A DNA stretch of 64,000 bases, taken from Sipunculus nudus. Lineage: Eukaryota; Annelida; Sipuncula; Golfingiida; Sipunculidae. How positions within the stretch are numbered: position 1 is the first letter of the stretch; each line of letters opens with the position of its first letter. Both the position numbers and the translations under genes were made by a program. The stretch spans positions 6,632,664-6,696,663 of the forward strand of contig CM049315.1 of the NCBI GenBank assembly GCA_026874595.1, given 5' to 3'. Shown here piece after piece: positions 37,446 through 49,230 of this stretch. The notes beneath the pieces are model-generated. The model worked only from the letters and a program-made list of their open reading frames with translations. It was not told the origin of the DNA and did not search any database.

Positions 37446-38060
37446 TGTTATCTCGGCAGAGCAGGGCGGATAAGGCGTTATCACCGTTTGGCACTTCGGA
37501 CATGGTGTTATCTCTGTAGAGCACGATTGACATGACGGTATCACCGTTGGACACCTCAGACATGGTGTTGTCTCTGTAGAGCACGGTGGACATGGCGTTA
37601 TCACCGTTGGACACTTCAGACATGGTGTTGTCTCTGTAGAACACGGCAGACATGGCGTTATTACCGTTGGACACTTCAGACATGGTGTTGTCTTTGTGGA
37701 GCACGGCGGATATGGTGTTATCACCGTTTGGCACTTCAGACATTGTGTTGTCTCTGAAAATTACGGCGGATGTGGCGTAATCTCCGTTTGGCATTTCAGA
37801 CATGGTGTTATCTCTGTTGGGCATTTCAGATTTGGTGTTATCTCTGTAGAATACAGCGGTCATGATGTCATCTCCATTGGGCACTTCAGACATGGATAAA
37901 TATCTGCAGAGCACGGCGGACATGGCGTTATCTCAGTTTTGCACTTCAAACATGGTGTGTTATTTCCATTGGACACGTCAGATATGTATAAATCTCTGTA
38001 GAGCACGGCGGACATGGCGTTATCTCGGTTTGGCATGACAGACATGGCATTATCTCTTAA
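37446..38060. repeat. 60-bp minisatellite (30+30 dimer)
   Basis: About ten units of 60 bp each consist of two related 30-bp halves. One half is GGTGTTGTCTCTGTAGAGCA plus CGGCGGACAT; the other is GGCGTTATCACCGTTGGACA plus CTTCAGACAT. Because 60 is divisible by three, open frames with a 20-residue period appear. The longest, on the minus strand (37336-37923, 195 codons), repeats a unit like RDNTMSEVSNGDNAMSAV. It starts and ends inside repeats and carries no other domain, so I do not call it a gene. Confidence 0.93.
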
Positions 38061-41000
38061 CTACACTTAGGGGCGGGCATGAACTTATTTACCGCAAGAC
38101 TGTGGATATTCATTATTTTTATTATTTTCTGTTATTAGACGATTCATTTCTAAGTCATATTACAGCAAAACTAAGAACACAGGTTGTAAGGAACATGTAA
38201 ACGAAATAAATGTACAACCTGAACACTGAAGCTGAAACTACAGTTTTACCCATTACACAATGACATATGTCTGCCCTTCTATTCGGCAAAAATTCTTATA
38301 TTTATATGATTCAACACGATTACCTCGGAATTCATATATTAATAGAAATGTTATCAATTCAGTGCGTGTCTCCGCCCACTGAGTCGTTACAATCTGTCGC
38401 TCAATTAGGGCAGAGTTGATTAGAACGCCGCGATGACGCAGCGTCTGAGGCGAGGTAATCTGGCCGGACTAATAGAACCCTGATCGGCGTATCACATGCA
38501 ATTAAGGACTAAGGCGCTGACCTATAACGATTATATTCCGCACAAAATATAGCCATCCTCAGTTGTCATTTTGTCTATTTTAATTAATAATCGTCGCGAC
38601 AAAGAAATCCAAGGATCTCTAAATTTCATTTACGTTAGTCGGTGCATGGATATTAAGTACCGATGCAATCACAAAACAACAGCTTCGGAAAACCAAGTAT
38701 AGAGTGAGGCGTGGGGTAAAATATCCTGTATTGCCAAAGGCTGATTAAAACGTAGATGTATTTTCATGTTCCGTCTGCTGTGTGACGTCATTGGGTCCCT
38801 AGACTTTCGATTGGACAGGTATCATCTTGTCTACAACATAACGAATGTCTTATATTTCTGTGTTCCGAGGCAGAGTGCTTAGCTCTTGCTTTCTGTATTC
38901 TTACTGGTTAAGTCTTTAGACATTTTCATGTTATGGAGCCATGAATCGTTGAGTACAGGAAATTAAGTTCCCCTACATAACAACCCTTGTAGAACGTCAC
39001 CTCTGGTCACAGCTTAATTGATCTTTAATCGTTTTGTAGAAGCGTATCAATGTCCTGCTCTCCAACTTTCCTGGGTATTATTTCCATTTTTTTTAGTACC
39101 CATGTTATACTTAATCATAGTCCTAGTATCAAAATTACTATACAGCTCATATAGGCTGAGTGAACAAAGTAAAAAGGAACCGTTCATTTATTTCATCTAT
39201 ATCTATAAAATCAAGGGCGTATCTATAGGCCAAAATAACTTATACATTCAAATCCAAAACTCAGTTACACGAATCCTTGATGATCAATTAAAGGTCATCA
39301 ATGTATTAATAGTCTTTACATCAATTAGCGTTATACGTGTAAGATCGACATGCATCCTGTGCCGTCCGGGTTTTAGTGTGTACCCAACACATTTTGTCAG
39401 ACTGCGAAAAGGACACGGGGATGCGACACGAAAGTACGCTTAGGAGAGCGTCCGGAATAGAATCAATCTTCGCCAGTGGACGTGTATCGGTTAAGTTCAA
39501 AGCAGAATAACGCTTTTCTTGACCATCCCCGAATCCCCAAACCACTGTAAGATACCAACATCTCCGCAGTGATACACTCTCTTTAACAGTTGAAGAATAT
39601 TACATAGCGATGTTTCTCCTGATCAACTGTTATTCAGTGAGGGCCTTTCGCCTCTTGCCAGGGCCTCAAATTGCTTCAACCCATTACCATTTCAGATTAA
39701 GAACAATATCTGACAATGTATGCAAAAAAAATCTCAATTACCTTTCAATCTGTCTTTTTCAAACTGTTAGCAATTACAACGTATAGTTTGCTCAGAGACG
39801 ATGGAAATCTTAATAACTGAAAAATGAATATACCATATGTTTAACTTGTTGCGTTTAATCTTATTTTCCAAATTTTTATATATATTAGATATTGTCCGAT
39901 TTACATATTTTGTACTGTAGCGAGTACAACAATTAAACGAGTGAAATACCCGAGGAAATGTATTGGTAATCACTTCTGTACCTTGGGCGACGCCTTCTGA
40001 CTAGGGTGCATGCATTTTACCGTTTCAAATAAATTGTTCGCTTTCTGCGTCCGGATAATTATCATAGGTATTTATTTTTTACGTTTTGCTTTGCCATGGG
40101 AAGAAACCCATAGTTTGAATTCTTAAATGTTACAACATTGAAAAGAAACGGAATTCTAATAAACTTAAGAGAACAAGAAAATGTACAAGTAGGACTAACG
40201 GTAATACAGATAGTTTTATGATTATAAATCCAACCAGGTAGGTCACAGTATCCATGTACACTGAATTGTACAGACATTTATTATCAACCTGAAATACTTA
40301 CAAAAAGTATGTGTGACACAGGTGCATACGATGTACAGAAGTGTTCAAAAACAGCCGATGTACGTGGAGACCTGCTGGTTTCTAGCCGCTACAAGATATT
40401 CGATGTCACGTGTATTATTCTTCTTTCATGCCAGTCGGTGGTTTAAACACTGATACGCACAAATATGCAATAGTCTGTCCGGGGCTCCCCGGCTTCATGT
40501 TACCAATTGTCTATCCCAGTCTGCCGGGGCGGAAATCCTTAGTACACAAGTCAACAAAAAAGCAGTTCATGCCCAATGACATGTTTAATCGCCAGACAGA
40601 AAAAAAAACATTTCAGCAGAAAAAACTTTTTTGATAGTTTGTAATTATCGATATAGCTATTTATGAAAAAAAAAACAGGAAAGACAGGGTTTCTCCAATG
40701 ATGCAATTTATAAGTCTACCGATTACATGACAGAACATGATCATTGGCATCATATTGCACAGAATAAAAAAAATCTTTGGCAAAATTATTGGCACCGTAT
40801 CTTGCAAAATCAAAATACATCTGATGATCACTGAGAAATATTTCGTAATTTTTAAAAATCGTTAAGAACCCAGACGCAGTTGTTACCTGTAACTGAACCT
40901 TTGTGTTGAGTGATGGTCATTTTTTTCGATAGATTACGTCATGTGTTCGTTATGATAAATATCATCAATGAAACGGAAGACCAATATGTCATGAAGATTT

Positions 41001-41590
41001 AATTAAAACAAGGCAGTTCCCCAGTCACCAAAAAGGATAAAGAGATAGAAACGAGGAGCGGTAAGGGACAAGTTAGACAACAGACACTTACCATGCGCAC
41101 TGTAGCTTAGCGAGCCAGGCAGCCGATCACAGGCCTGGCCAGGGCCGATCTAATTCGGATTTTCATATTATCCCCATGGTGTGTGAATATGAGGTAATTC
41201 ATCAAAGTAAGAATCCATTAAATTTAACGCGGCGTGACCCGGACAACGGAATTTTGTCACTATATAGCCCAAACCCAGGTGTCGATGGGGTTGCCGTCGT
41301 TTCAAATAGTTGTTTCTTTCAGTTGTGAAGAAAATAAATCCTGCCTCTAGATCTTTAATCACTTAAGCAAGAAACAGACAATCTAGCGGTGGCTTTGCTT
41401 ATTGCGTATTTCTCCTGTTTTTGCGATTATATTAAACAGGCAGACATGTACAACTGGAATCATTTATAACGTCTGCATTTCTGAGAGTAAATATGTCTTA
41501 GAACATAGAAGTTTATTATTGTAAATTGTTACCAAGCAACCTTGCAGGCTGTATTAATGTATTTGTATAAACATATATACATAATTAACA
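38061..41590. other. Unique intergenic DNA
   Basis: No gene is supported. GC-richer unique patches at 38360-38520 (GAACGCCGCGATGACGCAGC) and 41040-41350 are candidate conserved elements. A 141-codon frame at 39018-39443 begins with a hydrophobic stretch but has no recognisable family and no codon pattern that convinces. Confidence 0.4.
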
Positions 41591-41611
41591 TATACATATA
41601 AATATATTTAT

Positions 41612-41614
41612 ATA

Positions 41615-41659
<45 letters not shown>
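41612..41659. repeat. (AT)n microsatellite
   Basis: AT dinucleotide run preceded by imperfect ATATA/ATATAAACAT text from about 41570. Confidence 0.95.
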
Positions 41660-41663
<4 letters not shown>

Positions 41664-41787
41664 CTGGGATCGGATCTTTACAGATCTTTTTTATCACATA
41701 AATTTAGACTTTTTCTTCGTGAAAATTAAAGTAAAAAAAAACTTATAAATATGCTAAATAGAAGGTCGGTTCGTTTGTATTATAAAA

Positions 41788-41894
41788 AAATCTGTAGGAC
41801 TAACACGCTTCATATCGTTATCTTTAGGACCATCAAGCTTGATATCGTTATCATGAAATTATCTGTAGGATTATCAAGCTTTGTATCGTTATTA
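41788..41894. repeat. Three-copy degenerate tandem repeat
   Basis: ATCTGTAGGA...CATATCGTTATC recurs three times with TATCGTTAT as the constant end (about 41814, 41850 and 41885). Unit length is about 33-42 bp. Confidence 0.6.
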
Positions 41895-44800
41895 CCAGAC
41901 AGAGTATGCAAGGCCTGAAACTGTTAACCTGAAAACTAAAAAGATTATCTGGTTTTGGTAAAGTTATTTTGGACTGTTTTTCAAAGTAACTGCATACAAC
42001 GACAATTTACAATAGTAGCATAAATTATCATGTTGATGCTGATGTAGTGCTTTAACTTCGTTCTGAAAGTACAGATAATTGATCCCTTCATGTTTATTTA
42101 TTGAGTGTTATGCATACTTCTCCACTCATATATTCGATTATCAACCCGGTTTATAGTTAACATACGTATTTGGCGTTGTCAGTTTTGATTAGCTGTTCGT
42201 GCTCACTGAACTTATAAGCGGACTTGTGAGTAAGAGTTTGAGGTGTGTAATCTAATATAGAATATAGTGATATTGAGTACAGAGCTAGGTTCATCTGCTT
42301 AAGTTAGTTGTCTCCAAGACATTTACACCAGGCAAATATGTCACCTTTGATGGTTGGGATTTCATAACGATTTTCAAATCATCAAATACATGTATACAAC
42401 ATTTACAAAACAGTTCTGTTACACAAAGATGTTATAGGTTATAACATCTTAACAGTTAATACCCAGGCAGATCAACTTAAAATTCTCAAGTTTCTATTGC
42501 AGACTAATTGTGAATTCAATATTCTCTTTGACCAAAATGCAGACTTCATAAGGCAGGTATCTTTTTGGATACATGGACTAGTACAAAAGTAATAAGGGGA
42601 AGCCAAATATATATCCATTTAGAAACTTTTTATTGGATTTTGTTAAAATCGAAAACGAAATAGCTGAAAAGAATTGAAATTAAGATGCTTTCGAAAATGA
42701 CAGTCAATGTGTCTAACTGATCATGAATAGACAGGTTAGAAAAAAGTCTGCTTATTTAAATTCTAACCTTTTTGGTATTTTGGTGAGCACAGGTGTCTCT
42801 GTTTGCATAATGTTTCATTTAATGTATGATTAATGATGAATAAATAAAAGAGTTTATGTCACCTCTTTTGCTTTTTATACAGGTATATCGATAGAATAAA
42901 CCCTGATTTAAAAAGGTTAGAGTTTCACGGTTTATTTTTGGAAAGTCATGTTTCAAGGTAAACATTTTCTCCTACACTTTGCAAATTCCATTTTTCTTAA
43001 AACGGAGAGCGCGGATAGCAGGTAATACATTTACAGTTGTACTCTTTGCTCGAGAACAAAATTTCTGTTTGAGTAATGGCAGGAAGTGTCGGGAACTGAA
43101 ACTCATATTAGCCCTGACTTTGGAGCCAGGGCTTCGTTTGGCATTGGCTTTACGTTATACTCCACTTTAGAAATACTCAGGAAATGCTTTACTCATAACA
43201 ACGAGCAAAACCACATACTCCGCGGAGCTCATAAATAATGCGCAACATAATTAGTCCTGGTCAATTAGAAGGCAAACAATGTCAAGTAAAAAGGATAATA
43301 AAAATCACATGAAAGCTCTCGGGGAAAGGTTTACTTTGCCTCTTCGGGCCAGATTGCGGCCAGCGGCATCTGGATGAGTGACACTCAAAGAATGCTTCGA
43401 GTGCAGTCTGATTCATGCGGAAGTCTCCACTTCAAGCTAAATACCCTTTTTAATTCTACTACACTGTATTGTGTGCCACATGATTTTACTACATTGTACA
43501 TTAATGTCCCACATAAATACATGAATTTGGCTGTACTAATTGGCATAACGACAATTTAGGAAGTCTGTTTTGTAAATTGTTTTGTTACACTGTATATATT
43601 CTCACTGAACATAATTATACTTATTGTATATAAATATATATACCCGTGCTGTGCATAAATGTACCATAAACACCGGAAATCCGTACAAGGAATAATTGTG
43701 CTACAATAAATTCATATTCGTCCTGTATATGATTGTACTATAGACCGTACATGGTTTTTTTTTTTTTTTACTTCTATATTTATATAACATTGTACACAAG
43801 CATCTTTCACATTCAATGAATTATCATTAATTCCATTCGGTTTACAAACAAGCAGTTTATACTGCTTATTTATACCGTCAGTATCAGTAGGTCTTCAGTA
43901 TCAATGGGCCTAATGTATCCAGCCGACTGACTGAAATATCTCGAAGTTTAATATTTGTTTCAGTACCCCAACTAGCTATTCTTATGAAATGATCATATTT
44001 TTGGGGGTTTTGCCGTCAGCTCAACAAAATAAATATATATAAAAACACATTATTTCAGGTGAATGTCAGCTACTTAAATTTATATTTTAAGTAACAGTGA
44101 ACATTTATCTTTACAAAGTTTTATTCCAAATTCTTCTTGTGTTGTGTAAATTATCAGGAGGGAATTTCAAAATCAAGATACTGCCTCTAAAGTGTCATCT
44201 GGTTGAGAATATGTTCATACAAAGAAAAGACTTGAGACAGACAGACAGACAGAGAGAGAGAGATAGAGAGAGAGCTTGAGCTTGTAATTGGCGTTTTAAT
44301 GATGATATTTAAAAATATAAATCTTTTTATTGGATTCCGGGAAAAAGGAAAACAGAATCATAAAAAAGTGGATTTATCAAAGAAAATTGCGGCTGACGCG
44401 GCGGGCTTTTGTTCCTCCTCTTATTACGTGACGGTGAATAAAATTCCCCTCCAGCTGGTCATGCGGATAATAGCTTTATCATGAACGGATAACTCTTTTG
44501 ATCTCCCAAAATAAAACTCAAATGAGATGACACGCATGTAAGGGTGCCTGAGCGCGTCCCGTGGGACCGTACCTTTTCTCCCCCTCTTCACTTGGCAATC
44601 CATATCTTATCAGGGCTTTTAATGCTTGTAGTAATTGTTTGCTGGAAAATTGTCGGGCCGTTGTGGGTCCTGAGGTCGTTATTTGGTCGTGGATCGTCTG
44701 CACAGAGCAACGAGTTGAGTGGTTTACACCAACAAAACGCTCGTATAACGTTCTCTCTCGGGCTCCGGACCACGACAACATTGAATGATGTTCTGTATTT

Positions 44801-45476
44801 CGACACACACAAATTACCAAATAATTTATCTGTCATATATCTTTCGTGTTTGTGGAGCATTTACCCCGCTCAAGGCGCGTATATTGGGCAGTTAGGCCAG
44901 GTCAGAGCCGCAGTAAATATCACAATTGGCGCTGATTGGCCCAAAATGACGCGATCAGACAGAAAATGGAAAGTTTACAATCACTTCACGGCCTCTCGTT
45001 CCCTGTTTGAATGACACCAAAAATACAATAATGATGAGAAAAGAAGTTCACTCCCGGGCAAGGCCGGTGTAACTCTTGCCCAGGCCGCCCTGGTCTATAT
45101 ACAAAATTGTTCTCCGCCGTCATGAAGTTAATAATAAGCAATCTCTGCCTCTCGCTTAAACTGCTGGGGAGCAGTCATTACCTTTGTGTTACGAGAGCAC
45201 TTCATCACGGGCTTGGGGTATAAAGAAGGATTATATTGTACCCACATACACCAACTGTCCACGTTTTTAAGAATAAAATGGCCAAACGCTGCAGATTTTT
45301 TTTTCTAAATCACTTAAGTAAAATTATTCCATGATTTTTACGTCGTGAAAAAATACACTTTTGCTTTTGTGTACAGATGTTCACAAATTATGTATACCGC
45401 GATTGATAAAGACTGGAAGATTTTCTCGTCTTAGATCAACTTAATTATTTTGATTGGTCAAACGTCATATAACTGA
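41895..45476. other. Unique intergenic DNA with GC-richer island (44380-45240)
   Basis: No gene is supported. 42960-43400 and especially 44380-45240 are GC-richer and non-repetitive. The second island has overlapping open frames on both strands (44518-45014) without domains, which is typical of a stop-poor non-coding stretch. A purine microsatellite is at 44234-44275. Confidence 0.35.
44234..44275. repeat. (ACAG)n/(AG)n microsatellite
   Basis: GACAGACAGACAGACAGAGA changes to GA repeats with one GATA. Confidence 0.95.
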
Positions 45477-48088
45477 CGGATGTGGACTGTCTAAAGTTAG
45501 TGACGTGGTCTGCCCAAAGCATTATGTGTAAGGATGTGGACTATCTAAAGTATGTGTAGTGACGTGGTCTGTCCAAAGCATTATGTGTACGGATGTGGAC
45601 TATCTAAAGTATGTGTAGTGACGTGGTCTGTCAAAGCATTATGTGTACGGATGTGGACTATCTAAAGTATGTGTAGTGACGTGGTCTGTCCAAAGCATTA
45701 TGTGTACGGATGAGGACTATCTAAAGTATGTGTAGTGACGTGGTCTGCCCAAAGCATTATGTGTACGGATGTGGACTATCTAAAGTATGTGTAGTGACGT
45801 GGTCTGCCCAAATCATTATGTGTACGGATGTGGACTATCTAAAGTATGTGTAGTGACGTGGTCTGCCCAAAGCATTATGTGTACGGATGTGGACTATCTA
45901 AAGTATGTGTAGTGACGTGTTCTGTCAAAGCGTTATGTGTACGGATGTGGACTATCTAAAGTATGTGTAGTGACGTGGTCTGCCCAAAGCATTATGTATT
46001 CGGATGTGGACTATCTAAAGTATGTGTAGTGACGTGGTCTGCCCAAAGCATTATTTGTACGGATGTGGACTATCTAAAGTATGTGTAGTGACGTGGTCTG
46101 CCCAAAGCATTGTGTGTACGGATGTGGACTATCTAAAGTATGTGTAGTGACGTGGTCTGCCCAAAGCATTATGTGTACGGATGTGGACTATCTAAAGTAT
46201 GTGTAGTGACGTGGTCTGTCAAAGCATTATGTGTACGGATGTGGACTATCTAAAGTATGTGTAGTGACGTGGTCTGCCCAAAGCATTATGTGTACGGATG
46301 TGAACTATCTAAAGTATGTGTAGTGACGTGGTCTGCCCAAAGCATTATGTGTACGGATGTGGACTATCTAAAGTATGTGTAGTGACATGGTCTGTCAAAG
46401 CATTATGTGTACGGATGTGGACTATCTAAAGTATGTGTAGTGACGTGGTCTGCCCAAAGCATTATGTGTACGGATGTGGACTATCTAAAGAATGTGTAGT
46501 GACGTGGTCTGTCAAAGAATTATGTGTACGGATGTGGACTATCTAAAGTATGTGTAGTGACGTGGTCTGTTAAAGCATTATGTGTACGGATGTGGACTAT
46601 CTAAAGTATGTGTAGTGACGTGGTCTGTCAAAGCATTATGTGTACGGATGTGGACTATCTAAAGTATGTGTAGTGACGTGGTCTGTCCAAAGCATTATGT
46701 GTACGGATGTGGACTATCTAAAGTATGTGTAGTGACGTGGTCTGTCAAAGCATTATGTGTACGGATCTGGACTATCTAAAGTATGTGTAGTGACGTGGTC
46801 TGTCCAAAGCATTATGTGTACGGATGAGGACTATCTAAAGTATGTGTAGTGACGTGGTCTGCCCAAAGCATTATGTGTACGGATGTGGACTATCTAAAGT
46901 ATGTGTAGTGACGTGGTCTGCCCAAAGCATTATGTGTACGGATGTGGACTATCTAAAGTATGTGTAGTGACGTGGTCTGTCCAAAGCATTATGTATACGG
47001 ATGTGGACTATCTATAGTATGTGTAGTGACGTGGTCTGTCAAAGCATTATGTGTACGAATGTGGACTATCTAAAGTATGTGTAGTGACGTGGTCTGTCAA
47101 AGCATTATGTGTACGGATGTGGACTATCTAAAGTATGTGTAGTGACGTGGTCTGCCCAAACCATTATGTGTACGGATGTGGACTATCTAAAGTATGTGTA
47201 GTGACGTGGTCTGTCAAAGCATTATGTGTACGGATGTGGACTATCTAAAGTATGTGTAGTGACGTGGTCTGTCCAAAGCATTATGTGTACGGATGTGGAC
47301 TTTCTAAAGTATGTGTAGTGACGTGGTCTGTCAAAGCATTATGTGTACGGATGTGGACTATCTAAAGTATATGTAGTGACGTGGTCTGCCCAAAGCATTA
47401 TGTGTACGGATGTGGACTATCTAAAGTATGTGTAATGATGTGGTCTGTCCAAAGCATTATGTGTACGGATGTGGACTATCTAAAGTATGTGTAGTGACGT
47501 GGTCTGTCAAAGCATTATGTGTACGGATGTGGACTATCTAAAGAATGTGTAGTGACGTGGTCTGTCCAAAGCATTATGTGTACGGATGAGGACTATCTAA
47601 AGTATGTGTAGTGACGTGGTCTGTCCAAAGCATTATGTGTACGGATGTGGACTATCTAAAGTATGTGTAGTGACGTGGTCTGTCAAAGCATTATGTGTAC
47701 GGATGTGGACTATCTAAAGTATGTGTAGTGACGTGGTCTGCCCAAAGCATTATGTGTACGGATGTGGACTATCTAAAGTATGTGTAGTGACGTGGTCTGC
47801 CCAAAGCATTATGTGTACGGATGTGGACTATCTAAAGTATATGTAGTGACGTGGTCTGCCCAAAGCATTATGTGTACGGATGTGGACTATCTAAAGTATG
47901 TGTAGTGACGTGGTCTGTCCAAAGCATTATGTGTACGGATGTGGACTATCTAAAGTATGTGTAGTGACGTGGTCTGTCAAGCATTATGTGTACGGATGTG
48001 GACTATATTACTTATCTTGGGTGGTGACGTGGACTATCTAAAAACTGTGTATATTGAAGTCGACAGTCTAAAGCACCGTGTATATGTT
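45477..48088. repeat. 59-bp satellite array, about 43 copies
   Basis: The unit is 59 bp (58 where GTCCAAAGC reads GTCAAAGC): GGATGTGGACTATCTAAAG then TATGTGTA, followed by GTGACGTGGTCTGCCCAAAG then CATTATGTGTAC. Copies are very uniform from 45540 to 47990. The two halves are related (GGATGTGG-ACTATCTAAAG against GACGTGG-TCTGCCCAAAG), so the unit is a dimer of an about 30-bp ancestor. The last 80 bases are diverged and lead into the foldback element. Confidence 0.97.
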
Positions 48089-48090
48089 GA

Positions 48091-48880
48091 GGGAAGAATG
48101 AGAATCCGGGAAGATCCAGAATCTTCTCAAGAAGAATGAGAATTCCCAATCTTCCCGGGAAATATGAGAATCAAGAGATGGTATCAAATTATCCTGTTAT
48201 CCTAGTGAATAATGAGAATATCAATCTCTCCAGGGAGGATTTTTTACAGGAGAGACTGGAATTCAATCTTCAAACCAGGGGAAAAAATATCAAATTGTAT
48301 TTATAAAATAAGATGCATATACTGTTTCAAGTTGGGATAAGTATCAAATTATCAAATTCCTTTTCTTTTTTAATGTTTTGTGCTATAATTTTAAGAATGG
48401 CGATACAGGTTCTTGCCACAACATAAAGGAAAATTACATTCCATTTAAAAGGCCAGGAATGGTTATTACTGATACTACAGACAATGTTATCATGTGCTAT
48501 TTTGGCGTTTATTTGTATTTTTACTTCCCTACCTACAAAGGGATATCATTTAACAACTAATTTACTTCTGGGTAAATGAGAATTCCTGTTGTTTCCGGGT
48601 ACAACAAGGATTCTCTTTTCTCCCGGAAAAAATGGAAGTCAAGGGATATTATGAATTGATTCTTGCTTTTCCCGGGAAGATCGGGAATTCTCATTTTTCC
48701 CCTGGAAGATCGGGAATTCTCATTTTTCCCTGGAAGATCGGGAATTCTCATTTTTCCCGGGAAGATCAAGAATTCTCATTTTTCCCGGGAAGATCGGGAA
48801 TTCTCATTTTTCCCGGGAAGATTTGTGATTCTCATTCTTCCATGGAAGATTCTGGATCTTCCTATATTCTCATTCTTCCC
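48091..48880. mobile_element. Foldback element with repeat-built inverted arms
   Basis: The left end reads GGGAAGAATGAGAAT and the right end ATTCTCATTCTTCCC. About 75 bp from each end match in inverted orientation, including GGAAGATCCAGAATCTTC and CTTCCCGGGAAA. The right arm (about 48655-48880) is a tandem array of about eight 28-bp units with CCCGGGAAGATCGGGAATTC at the core; the left arm has about three. The middle is AT-rich and contains TATCAAATTAT twice (48182, 48341). No transposase is present. It interrupts the diverged periphery of the 59-bp satellite. No target duplication was found. Confidence 0.75.
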
Positions 48881-48897
48881 ACGACATTTATACGAAT

Positions 48898-49230
48898 GGG
48901 AACCATCTTAATCATTGTGTATATTTGGATGTGACCTGTCTAAGACAATGTATATCAACGTGGCCTGCCTTAAGCACTGTGCATATGGGTATGGCTTGTA
49001 TAAAGCATAGTATATAAGGACGGAGTGTCTAAAGCATTATGTGTACGGATGTGGACTATATCTAAAGCAATGTTTATCTATTCATGAGGAGTATCTAAAG
49101 CACTGTGTATCTGGATGTGGCCTACTAAAGCACTGTGTATCTGGATGTGGCCTACTAAAGCACTGTGTATCTGGATGTGGCCTGTCTAAATCACTGTGAG
49201 TATGGATGTGGATTTTCTTAAGCATTGTTT
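48898..49230. repeat. About 30-bp monomeric relatives of the 59-bp satellite
   Basis: Units such as TATCTGGATGTGGCCTACTA plus AAGCACTGTG (30 bp, three near-perfect copies at about 49095-49190) and looser relatives share GGATGTGG and CTAAAGCA with both halves of the 59-bp unit. They lie just right of the foldback element and appear to be monomeric periphery of the same satellite. Confidence 0.8.

Noticed and set aside
37336-37923. 195-codon minus-strand frame with a 20-residue repeat as a gene
   Set aside because: It is explained by the 60-bp period of the minisatellite. No signal peptide, domain or non-repeat part is present, and other frames are open too.
39018-39443. 141-codon frame with a hydrophobic start
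   Set aside because: No family resemblance; composition and codon use look like AT-rich non-coding DNA.
44518-45014. Frames up to 156 codons on both strands
   Set aside because: Overlapping open frames on both strands without domains fit a stop-poor, GC-richer non-coding island.
45477-48000. Regular repeats as a CRISPR array
   Set aside because: Units are contiguous with no unique spacers, and the setting is eukaryotic. The same holds for the 28-, 35- and 44-bp arrays.
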